64,000 bases of DNA from Coniferiporia sulphurascens. Its lineage: Eukaryota; Basidiomycota; Agaricomycetes; Hymenochaetales; Hymenochaetaceae. The notes under the pieces are model-generated. The model made no database searches, was not told where the DNA came from, and saw only the letters and a program-made list of their open reading frames with translations. Below are positions 22,457 to 32,602 of the stretch, in pieces. The number at the start of each line of letters is the position of its first letter. The stretch's first letter is position 1. The position numbers and the translations under genes are program-made. The stretch covers positions 682,001-746,000 of the forward strand of contig NBBA01000016.1 in the NCBI GenBank assembly GCA_002794785.1, given 5' to 3'.

Positions 22457-24921
22457 ATGTCCTCCTCCGACACCGAAAACGCACCATCAGTGCCTACCCC
22501 TTCCGCGAGCACCTCGACCCTGCGCTGGCCACTGTCGGTAGACACCCCGCTGCCCAAGCTACCGACGAAGCACTCGCTGTCCGCATCCGCATCCGCCGGC
22601 GACGCATTTCCGTTTCCTCTCGCGTACGAGAGTGGCGAGGGCGTCTCCCGGAGTGCGAGCCTCAGTATGCCCATCGCACGCGCGCCGCGTATCAGTAAGC
22701 TGCTCGGCGCAGTCTTGAATGCCCCGCTACTCAGCGGTCCATCTGCAGCTGGCCCCGGATCCGGGCGTAACACTCACGATGTGGAGGGCGGGGTCGTAAT
22801 GGTCGATGGCTCCTTTGCTGAAGTACCGAGCGCGCAGACCGTCACGCGCCCGCCGTCGCCCGCGCCCACCGCCGACTACTCGTTCATATCCCCGCCATCG
22901 CCCATGTCATTTGTACATGTCCTGCCGCCCTCGCACATGAGCGGTATATATGACGTATTCACTTCGCCGACGTCCGGCCCTGAGGGCACGCCCAACTGCA
23001 CGCTCTTTATTTCCCCGGCAAAAGCCGGTACGAACGGATCCATGCGCCGTTCACCGAAGCTGAGCAGAGCAGCCCTGGGTCGCATCTGGGGAGCGCTGTC
23101 TTCCCCGGCAAGGCGTTCACGAACCAAGTCCCAGTGTGTCTTCGACGGCCTACCGCTCGATGGTGAGGAGGGTGAGCTTATCGATGAGGCGTGTTTCATC
23201 GCTACCAGGCCTACAATTGAAAAGGGTACGTACAAACCTAGTATTGAGATTCGAAGTTGGTAGTAACATTATATTTCAATTCAGACATCGTTGGATGTCT
23301 ACCGACCGAGGTGTCGCTGTCCATTCTTGAATTACTCGATCTCCCGTCCGTTCTTGCTTGTCGGAAGGTCTGCCGGAGTTGGAAGGCCCTGGCCGACGAT
23401 AGCCTTGTATGGCGCGCGCTATTCTACCGTGAGATCGAGCAGAAGGGGTGGCGCGTGAACGAGAAAAAGGCCCGACTCCTCATTGCTGCAGAACAAGAGC
23501 AGGGCAGTCGTACGGCCCGGAATAGGCTTCCCTCGCTTGCGAGCGTTGCCACACGTGCAACCGCCGAGTCTCCCGCTCGTCTCGGGCGCACGCGGCTCGC
23601 GCCGTTGGCTCTTGACTGGGCGCAGCTGTATGAGGCGCGCGCCGAGCTGGACCGGCGCTGGGCGCATGCCGAACCACACACGACGCGCATTGCGGGGCAC
23701 ACAGACAGTGTGTATTGCCTCGAGTTCGACGCACGGCGGCTTGTGACAGGCTCACGCGACCGCACAATTAAAGTTTGGGACTTGCACACGGGCCAGCTGC
23801 GCGCGACTCTGCGTGGGCACGCGGGCAGCGTGCTATGCCTGAAGTTCGACAAAGCGGCAATGGCCCATGTAGATTCGGGCGAGGACCCCGGCACAAGCGC
23901 TGGTAATTCGGACGGCTTCATGGTATCTGGAAGCAGTGATTGTACTGTACTCGTGTGGGATCTGCGCAGGCTTTGGCGCGCTAGTGGAGGCGCGAAATCG
24001 AACGGAAGCCAGATTAACGCCGGTCCGGAACTCGTGAAGCGCGTCCTTCGCGGTCACACGGGCGGCGTGCTTGATTTGAGGGTCGACAAGCAGTGGATAG
24101 TCAGCTGGTGCGTGCCATCTTTGAGTACTCTTCACTCCGCAAACTGATTTTTCTTTCACCAGTTCGAAAGATACCTTGATCCGCGTGTGGGACCGTAAAA
24201 CATTGTCTCTTGCTCAGACACTACAAGGTCACGAGGGACCCGTTAACGCCATCGGACTGCAGAACGGGAAAGTAGTCAGTGCTAGCGGAGATGGTAAGAT
24301 GATGTTGTGGGATATCGCATCTGGCTCGCGTATTCGTACGTTTGAGGGTCATGATCGTGGGCTCGCGTGTATAGAGTTTAAGGTTCGTTCGTATGCCCTA
24401 TAACTTCCTTTGCCACCCGTCTCGTTCCCCAAATATCACACTTTCCCCGCTGTCCAGCTGTTTATTAATCACTTACCTCGTTTACAGGGGGATCTGATCG
24501 TCTCCGGCTCGAACGATTGCAAAATCAAAGTGTGGCGCGCGTCAACGGGGGCGTGTCTGCAGACTCTTTCGGGACATACGCTCCTCGTGCGCGCGCTCGC
24601 GTTCGACCCGCGCACCAAACGCCTTGTCAGCGCGAGTTACGACAAGACCGTCAAAGTCTGGGACCTTCCGACAGGTCGTGTCGTGCGCGAGTTCCGCATG
24701 CACGAAAGCCATATCTTTGATGTTAAATTTGACGTGCGGCGAATCGTCAGGTGCGCTTCCAAATTACATTTTTGCCCGCGTTTTTCGCTTGCTGATTTTG
24801 TCCTTTTGTCTTCCCCGTCCTGCCTCTCATTAATTGAATTGTGCGTTTTAGCACCTCGCACGACCAGAAAGTCGTCGTTCTCGACTTCGGACACGACTTG
24901 GACACTTCGCTCTTTGTTTAG
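22457..24921 (+). CDS. F-box/WD40 protein, beta-TrCP-like SCF substrate receptor
   Basis: Five exons (22457-23225, 23285-24107, 24163-24382, 24488-24750, 24852-24921) give a 714-residue protein. Residues 1 to about 255 are Ser/Pro-rich and probably disordered. The F-box follows (GCLPTEVSLSILELLDLPSV, then CRKVCRSWKALADDSLVW), which should bind Skp1. A C-terminal propeller has repeats read as GHTDSVYCLEFD, GHAGSVLCLKFD, GHTGGVLDLRVD, GHEGPVNAIGL, GHDRGLACIEFK, GHTLLVRALAFD and ESHIFDVKFDVRR. The order of motifs (VSCSKD, VSASGD, RGLACIEF, VSSSHD-like STSHDQK) matches beta-TrCP/Pof1-type receptors better than Cdc4 or Met30. Such proteins recruit phosphorylated substrates for ubiquitination. An in-frame ATG at 22331 exists, but using it would leave only 81 bases to the divergent Asterix-type gene, so 22457 is preferred. 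Confidence 0.9.
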
Positions 24922-25583
24922 TTTAAACGGGCACTCAGCGCGCCGAGGCCCGCATTTACACTCGGGACGGCCCCTGAATGAAAGGAAAAAAAAACAATAG
25001 CTGCCTTTCCTTTTCGTTTATTCCACCGCCCGTTTTTCATTTCTCTTATTCGCATTATTTCATCATGGACTCTTCACATATTCACTGCATTATTTTATTA
25101 CCATTCACAGTTCCCATTTCCTCTTGTCGTCTTTTCCACCGCCGTTCTCCCGCTCATTTTTCTTCCGCGAGGTCACTTCGAGGGTTCAAGCCTCCACAGA
25201 TCGCGGATATTCTCTCCTTCCTCTTTCCCTTTTCTCCACTTCCTCCTTCTTCAGCTCTTAATCTCCTCTTCCTTCCCCCGTTTCTTATTCCTTTCCACAT
25301 TTGTTTTGTCATTTCAACACCTCTTGTGTCATAACCCACCCTGTCCCTTGTCCGTCCGTCCGCCCCTGCCCTGCCCTCGCATCGCCATCGCCATCGCGTC
25401 GACTTTCCGACGGTCTGTTTATTGAGATAATAATATTACGAAGATCCTGTATGTACTTGTAAATTCAATTTTGCCTCTGCTATATTTCCGAGGGAGTCTG
25501 CGGCTCTACCTCTGCTCTTGGGCTCGAGGAGAAACCTCCGGGTGGTGGACTTGCTCCTTTATGCAAGTTACATGGTTAGTCCG
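24922..25583. other. Pyrimidine-rich 3' flank
   Basis: From about 25000 to 25400 the + strand is strongly C/T-rich, with repeated CCTC/TTCC runs and no gene. This probably includes the 3' UTR and terminator region of the F-box gene. The CpG-free block begins directly after it. Confidence 0.5.
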
Positions 25584-28170
25584 GTGTAAGAAATAAACTG
25601 TAGTTGGCTCTATTACAGGGGCACCTGATGTAGGTGCTTTTTCAAAATATTAAGATTTGATTTAGACCTTGATGATAGCTACCCAAGTGTTAGGAATTGG
25701 TGTATAAACCTGCTTACATGCTTAGACAGCAGTAGCAGTACTGACACTACACTACCCTATGCTCTATTCCCACTATGCTACACTTGTGAACACTTGTAGG
25801 TCTATATAAGCATGTACCTAGGCAGCACTAAGCCTTAAGCCTTGTGCTCTTGTGCTCTTCATCCACACAAGCCCAATTATACACTGGCATGCCTCACCAA
25901 GTACATTAGATTGTGGTGATCACTGTTCAGGTTGTAACCCAATTCTGTCAGAACCTCCAGCAACTTCAACTTTGTCACCAACAAATGAAAAAGACTGTCC
26001 CCAGGGCTGGATTCAAGTTGAACAACCAACCCCACCACTACAACTTGAAGTGGCATGTTGTTGCTCAATCACTTACTAATACCACCTACCTTTGAGCTGA
26101 AACACCATCTGAGTCTGAACCTCTCCTTTTTGCTGCAGCAAGCTTTTCCACTTTCAACCTCTTGCAGATTTCTTGTAGGTAAGTGTAGTAGGTATTGATT
26201 AGTCACTGAATATCAACCTCTTGTGGATTCCTTGCTGTTGTGAGTACTCTATTAGTCATTTGAGGTTTTCAGGTCTTGAGCTTATATCAATTATTTGATC
26301 TCATCATTTGCACTGCCAGTTATGACACTGGGCTTACAAAATGATCAACATAACTATATAGTACATTAGCCCAGGTTGAACTGGAGCTTACCATGTATCA
26401 ACATTTACAGGGTGTTTAGGTAGGATGTAAATGGGTTGACAAGATGAAACATTATAAAATATCAAAAAGCATACTAAACAGAGGATTTTTTTGTTGTTGG
26501 AATATTTTCAATAGTATGGTAGAAGCAAGACCTGCAGCAGATGGATCAATATAAGGCTTATATAACTAAGTAAGAGATGGAAAATATGAAAGAAAAAAAA
26601 AACTGGAAGACTCACATTGATTTGATTCTGTTTTTGTAACCATGCCTGGTTGAACAGGACATTGCTGGCTCAAGGTGGGTGGCCAGGATTAAGGACACCT
26701 ATGGATTTGGAGCTCTCCTAGTTAGTGGGGGAAAGCCAGGAGGAATTCTAAAGGAAAATACCTGGTTATTCCTGAGGCCATGGGAGCTAAAATGGATTGG
26801 AGAGATGAAATAAAAATGGACAAGGAAACTTGGATAGAGATCAAACAGAGACTGAGAGGTTTCACATATTTGATTGAATTTCCCTATTTTTTCTTTTTCT
26901 TTCTTTTTTTTTTTTTTCTAAACTTGTGTTGAGTGGGGAATATGGGCTGGATGCATGTCTCAAAGGCCTCTTTGGATCTGTCTCAGTACAGACATGTATG
27001 CATAGATGCATATTCAGGTACAGCTACAGCTGGACACTGCATTGCATTCAATTCATTCAGTGAGTTTAGAGCATCATTGTATGGCTCCTTCACCAAGCCT
27101 GGACAAACATCCAGATATCTTCCCAATATGCTAACACTCTCCCTCAAATTCTTCACTGCATCCCTGGTATGTCCATATTTTTTCAACATAGACCCATATG
27201 TCCCCAATGCATTTCCTAAATTTATCTCATACATCTCTGGGTTCTGCAGTGCAAGCTGTCTAAAGATTGACACTGACTCCTGGATAACATCCATAGCCTC
27301 ACAGCCCTCTCCACAAGCAGACAAGTGGCCTGAGTAGTTATTTAGGGAAGTTGCCAGATCAGGCTCAAAAACATCTGGATGTTTCTCTGCAAGTTGTCTG
27401 TAGAATGACACTGCTTCCCTTATTGCTTCTAGTGCACCCTTGTGGTTTTTAGATAGAGAAAGGTGGTTAGACAAGTTGTTTAGTGACATAGCTAGGTCAG
27501 ACTCAAAGACCTCAGGGGTTTTCCCTACAAGCTGTCTATAGAGATGCACTGCTTCTTTAATGGCCTCAAGGGCCTCCTTGTTTTTCTCAACACAGGACAA
27601 ATGGTTGGATAAGTTGTTTAGGAAGACTGCCAGATCAGGCACAAAAATCTCAGGTTTTTTCTTATCAAGCCATCTGCAGAGTTTCACTGCTTCCTGGATC
27701 ACTTCCAAGGCCTCTTCATGCTGACCAGCAACACACAAGCAATTTCCCAAGTTGTTTAGTGAAGAAGCTAGGTCTGGCCCAAAACCCTCAATATCACCAT
27801 CTGCCAACTTTCTGTAGTATTGTACAGCTTCCTTCACAGTAACAAGGGCCTCTTTATGCTTCCCAACAAGAGAAAAGCAATTAGATAGGTTGGACAGTGA
27901 GCATGCTAAAATGGGCATGTATTTATCTGAATTTTGTTCAAATAGCCATTTCTCAAGCCTTATTGACTCCTGGGCAGCCACTAAAGCATCTTGGTATTGA
28001 CCAACATTGCACAAGTGAATGGAGAGGTTGTGCAGGGACAAAGACAGATCACCCTTAAAAAGATATGGGCAGTATGTGTTGAGGTGTCTGGCAATAAGAC
28101 AGCATATCTGGGATAGCTGCAAAGCCTCAGCTTTCAGACCCAAAGAGCTTCCAAATGTAACTGAGAGACT
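25584..28170. other. 2.6-kb block with no CG dinucleotide
   Basis: Reading every line, I found no CG between the one at 25582-25583 and the one at 28171-28172. Base composition would predict on the order of a hundred. TG and CA are visibly abundant. Flanking sequence on both sides has normal, frequent CG. The block contains an LTR-like remnant, about 1.1 kb with no gene (25870-26982), and the 3' part of the last exon of the TPR gene, which is still fully open. Deamination of methylated CpG is the known process that leaves such a trace; applying it here is inference. Confidence 0.9.
25688..25867 (+). mobile_element. Possible solo LTR remnant
   Basis: The segment begins TGTTAG, ends CCACA (5' TG and 3' CA termini), contains a TATATAAGC promoter-like motif about two thirds along, and is flanked on both sides by the four bases CAAG. 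The length (180 bp) suits a small Copia-type LTR. No gag or pol frame follows, so if it is an LTR it is solitary or the element has decayed. Without a second copy to compare, the call stays weak. Confidence 0.35.
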
Positions 28171-29270
28171 CGTTACACGATCAAGCCATGCAATTGCAGA
28201 CATGTTACTGTTCTCACTCCTAAGAGCAGAAAGTAACGCATAGGTCTCCTGGACCGCATCGGCCCTAGTTGCCTCCGGATTTACAAAATCGGAGAAATGG
28301 GTTTTGCTACCGGGAAATACATATCCATCCGGAGATAGCCCATCCCTAAAGAAAGCCCCAGTATCCTTGCTAGAAGACGTCCCGAAAACCTTGGCCTTGA
28401 CACACAGGATGGTAAGTTCCGCCCTCCTTTCTTCCTGCGTTTCATCGAGTTTCTGCCAACAAAGTCAGCACAATGATTTTAACAATCCAAGCACTTCCAA
28501 ATCACCAGAGCCGTCCTATGCCAGACCTGTTTCTTCCCTATAGCCGCCATAGAGTCGGCACGTAAGGGAGCTCGTTCGCGAGTTTGATTGTCCCAAGCTG
28601 CCGCAATTCGGTCCTCCAGCGATTTATGGAGCTTCGAGACTAACTCGAGTGTCTCGTCACCCTGCTCCACAGCAGTCTCAATGCTGATACTGCTATTCAC
28701 GCTATTGAAGACCTTTGCAATGGTTAATGAATTCAGAAGGAAACTTTAAACAGTTGCTACTCACCAAAAACTGTATGTAGGCACGATCAGCTTCCTTCCT
28801 AATTTCCATGATTTTTCTCTGGACAGTTCCCGCATCAACCACGTTGGTTCTAAAGTATTTTATTATACCTCCGAAGCCTTTCCGTTTTCTGAAAACTCTC
28901 TCGCAATCGCGGAGCAGTTGAGAAAGACCGCTACAGATTCAAGGACGTTAGCCAAGCATCCCAAAGTCTGAATGTAGGAGCCGGTTAAGACACGGTCTGG
29001 ATACCTCTGCAATGAAGCAATGTCTTCATCAAGCTTTGCGAAGTCTTTCTGGACGCGACCACGTCGAATGCTCTCCAAATTCTGAATGTCTTCGACAAGT
29101 CGCGCAGATTCCCTGAGGAGACTTCCTTTATTCTGGGCGTGCTATTGAAAGTACGCAATTGTGAGTTAAGACACACATCATGTAAGCTTATCTTGATCAC
29201 TGACCAGTTGTATCATCCCCATTATTTGCCTAGCAAGTGTGATAGCCGTCGTTATACTAATAAGGTACAT
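26983..29270 (-). CDS. Helical N-terminal domain plus TPR array protein
   Basis: Five exons (29270-29205, 29141-28869, 28818-28765, 28712-28527, 28452-26983), all joined in phase 0, give 682 residues. Residues 1 to about 195 are helical: MYLISITTAITLARQIMG, SARLVEDIQNLESIR, QTLGCLANVLESVAVFLN, RKIMEIRKEADRAYIQFL, VFNSVNSSISIETAV. Order and spacing resemble the four-helix MLKL-N-terminal/HeLo-like bundle seen on many basidiomycete NLR-like proteins (inference). No P-loop or NACHT follows. The C-terminal part has about seven TPR units of 46 residues, for example LSNHLSCVEKNKEALEAIKE and LSNHLSLSKNHKGALEAIRE, with LYRQL and DLA-SLNN linkers. TPR arrays bind peptides or proteins. The TPR part lies wholly within the CpG-free block; the helical part does not. 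The next ATG region upstream has an in-frame stop, which fixes the start. Confidence 0.8.
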
Positions 29271-30734
29271 TTTGAACGCGGTGATGTGCTATCTCCTTGA
29301 AATACCAATTGAGCGGGGAGATTGACGAAGGGGGTTACTTCTGTCTTACCTAGATGAGGACCCTGAAGAGCTAGTATTGTAACAAGAGGAACTTTGAAGA
29401 AACCAATGGAGACAACAGCCGAGGAATATAACAACGACAGCAACTAAGACGTCAAACACAACTCCGGCATTACGACAAGGAAAAACAAAGTCCACAACAG
29501 GGAGACGTACCCGTGATGCACAGTTACCAAATTGGCAGAACTTTAGAGGAAGCTTGGATGCTCCAAATCAAGATAGACGCTGCACTGGTCCACTGAAGCC
29601 GCAGAAGCCCCGACGCCGCACAGATATAACAAAGCATTATGTCAGCAAGGCTTGTATTGGCCGATCTTAATTAGACCACAATGGGAGAGCGCCTCGTTCG
29701 TACCTAGTGGTAGACGCGCGTGCACGACACACAGGTCAGAGACCACTGGCAGTCAGTGTTCGATTTTTTTCTTTAAATTGGCGATTCGGATAGTTCTTTC
29801 AACTTCAACGATAAGCAGAGAGCACAGGAATCGAAGATGGCAGTATTGGGACGAGAGGAGCGGACGGGAGATTTCAGAGCGATAACGATCAGGCGGGGTT
29901 GGGGGCCGGTTGGTGGTCGAGAGCAAGTTGGTGGGAGGTTCACCCGAATTCGTCTCCTCGGTTTCTGTCCGGCATGAGCGTCTATCTTGCCGTAAGTTTA
30001 AACGCCGGCTTAAGGCAGGCGTCTCCAGCCCAGAGTTGTGCGTCCCCGCAGGGCCTAGGAAGCAGGGATCCCGTATGCAGCCTGAGAGATGCAGAGATCT
30101 CGAAGGGTAGGATTCCTGCATCAGCGGGAACCAAGATAAACCTAATTTAGAAAGTTAGGTCATCCCTGCACGTGGCTTACGTGTTAATGTCCAGAAATGG
30201 GAGCCTCTCTCGTGGCTGCCACATCCACTTCCCACTGGCAAGTTCCCAATGAACTTCCCATACAGTACTGGAGTCCAAGTTTTCCTTAAACTTAACGAAA
30301 CAAAGCGAAACAGCGGAACGAGGAAAGTTCGCCGTTTTAAGGCCTGGAACTTAAACAAGCTTAAGCCTAAGGTTTAGGTTCTAAAAAAAACAATTGGGTT
30401 AAATTTCAAGTCCCGATATTCTGTAAGCCGATCTCACGGGCTCAGGCTAAATATGAGTCGCCTCAAATTACAACTTAGATTTCCTGTATCCGACTCAATA
30501 ATCCGAGTCATGACTCGGACGCACTCGTTTCAAGTTCTGTCTCCTGAACTTGAGGGGCTTTTTTGGAGACATGCATATGCAGTTGAGAAAAGTCGTGTGA
30601 CATGTTTGATTAAATTCCATTATTGTATTAATAGTTCAAATTCCATTTCTGTGAAAGTACTGCCAGTGGGGGTTTATGGCAGCCCGGCCCCGTGTCAGGC
30701 CGGAAATAAAAGCCTTACAACTTGAAGTTTCTAG
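29271..30734. other. Promoter side of TPR gene and gene-poor DNA
   Basis: No supported gene. The first few hundred bases should hold the TPR gene promoter and leader. An upstream frame (29443-29252 on the minus strand) looks hydrophobic but cannot be joined to the TPR gene without a stop codon, so it is left out. Confidence 0.45.
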
Positions 30735-31650
30735 TCTACCTACTCACTGCATCCCTTCTTGATCACTTACCACCACCATCTCCCTTTGGGTTTTGGTGCT
30801 GCAAGGGGGGTATCCGTCTAAGGGAGGGGGCCTGAGTGGTTTGCAGGCACTACCCCGACCATACCTGGGGTTCCCCTGGGAGGCTATGACGTTAACACCT
30901 GCCGTGGGGTGTCACAGTGAGGGGGCTTTCCCCCCTTGCCACCCATGGTGCAGCCCCCCTGAGAAGGGAGGGGCGCTCAGTGTGTGAGTGGATCAAATCC
31001 TCACACCAAGTGTACTGACCGCCACTGCATCATGCAGGGTGGGTGTTGGACAACCCCTCATGGGACTCTCGGATTGGTGGACCACGTCGGAGGATGAGGG
31101 CCTTATTTGGTCTGGGTATAAGTGCACGCCGCCGCTGCCCCCTCTCAATCGGCAGCCCCCGATAACCCAGCATTCCTACTTTTCCCACTGACCAGCCATC
31201 TGACACACTCCCACTCACCACAATGGTGCTTCACGATATCCAGTTTCCCTGGACTTCCCCAATTGGGCGCCCTGGCACCCATGCTCGACCCGGCCCCTCA
31301 TGAGGCCCCCACTCTCGTGGCCCTCCAATTGTAATAGTGTGGACTGGCATTAGCATGCAACGAAACCCTGGCCTGGACTATGTAGTTGTAGGATGAGCTT
31401 TGAATGCCCCCTTCCCTCCCCTTTGCAAACATCCCCTTTTGAGGCCTAGTAGTATAGGGACCTGACCTCCTCCCCTAATCCAAAGAACGAATGACCAACC
31501 TCTTCAGGGCTCTGACAGTCTAGTAGCTAGTAGGTGACGGGCTAGTAGGATAGTACAGGGAATTGGGCACGGCCTATGGCCGTGCACTTTTCTTTTCAGA
31601 ATGACGCACGTAATAACAAATCTTCACTCTCTCTCTCTACCTACTCACTG
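30735..31650. repeat. Segment bounded by a 15-bp direct repeat
   Basis: TCTACCTACTCACTG occurs at 30735-30749 and again, identically, at 31636-31650. The 886 bases between them have no gene. They include G/C-rich runs and a short perfect hairpin (GCACGGCC, TAT, GGCCGTGC) at 31567-31585 near the right end. A 15-base duplication is the size of target-site duplications made by LINE-type or SINE-type insertion, but I see no poly-A tail or reverse transcriptase, so the element type is unknown. Confidence 0.5.
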
Positions 31651-32027
31651 GCGGCTATCCACTGCCGTGAGTCCGTGACCGACATCGAGGAAGTTGTAAC
31701 CTTCTGCGTCGGCCCGGGGCGTTAATTATTTTATACAATCCCAGCATGCATAGATTACAAAAAACGTACACGAACTCGGAGGGGGGGGGGGGCGCATAAA
31801 GCCACATAACTAAATACATCCGAGTCTAGCAATCCGTACATGATGATCTCCTCCATATTCTATAAGGTCCAGAAACCTACATACTAAGAGCGTCTGTTTG
31901 CGCAGCAAGCGATGAAAGACATTCGCGTATGTGGATGCGGATATGGGAAGACGATAAAACGAGGAGATAGCCTGAGATTCCGCGATGAATGAACTTGAAA
32001 GGAACGGGATAGAATGTATGAATGTGA

Positions 32028-32064
32028 ATGGATGGATGGATGGATGGATGAATGAATGAATGAA
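32028..32064 (+). repeat. (GGAT)n/(GAAT)n microsatellite
   Basis: Five GGAT units run into three GAAT units in the gene-free stretch 31651-32602, which otherwise contains a heptamer repeat (GTATGAT) near 32273-32296 and presumably the 3' UTR of the minus-strand gene ending at 32603. Confidence 0.85.
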
Positions 32065-32602
32065 AAGAGGGAGGGTTAATAACGACAGCAAGCAAAGCTG
32101 GATCGATGCTGGATGCATGGCATGTGATGGGGCTGGTAGGCTAGTGAGCTGGGAGCGGGGTGCATTGCATGTAATTTGCGCGACATGTCGACGGAAGGAT
32201 GGAGTATGAGGATAGGGATACGTGCTACATGCTACATGTCAAGAGAAAACACGCGAAGGTGAGGACGGGAGTATGATGTATGATGTATGATGTATGAACA
32301 TCCTCGTCTGTACAAAGCGATCTAGCAAAACCATATGCGCATGGGGAAAAAGGAAAGTGAAAGGAAAGGAAAGGGAAAAGAATAGAGAAGGGTTGATCGA
32401 ATGATCGAGACGAGAGAGGACGGCACAAATAAGAGAAGAAAAGGAAGAAAAAAGGAAGAGAAAGGACAGCATAAATCCAGCGCAAAAGAACGAAGGACGA
32501 TGAAACGAAGGATTAAAATGAAAGCGAAACGAATAGTGAACCAATCCGAATCCGAATCCGATCCAAATCGAGTCCAACCACAAATCACAAAAATCACAAA
32601 AA

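Noticed and set aside
25190..25205. Second tRNA-like B box (GGTTCAAGCCTCC)
   Set aside because: The upstream sequence is pyrimidine-rich without an A box or cloverleaf.
26983..29270. NACHT/NLR protein
   Set aside because: No P-loop (GxxxxGK) or Walker B lies between the helical part and the TPRs, so it is not a full NLR.
29252..29443. Hydrophobic minus-strand frame as first exon of the TPR gene
   Set aside because: Every acceptor that joins it to the helical domain leaves an in-frame TAG or the wrong phase. The ATG at 29270 gives a clean start.
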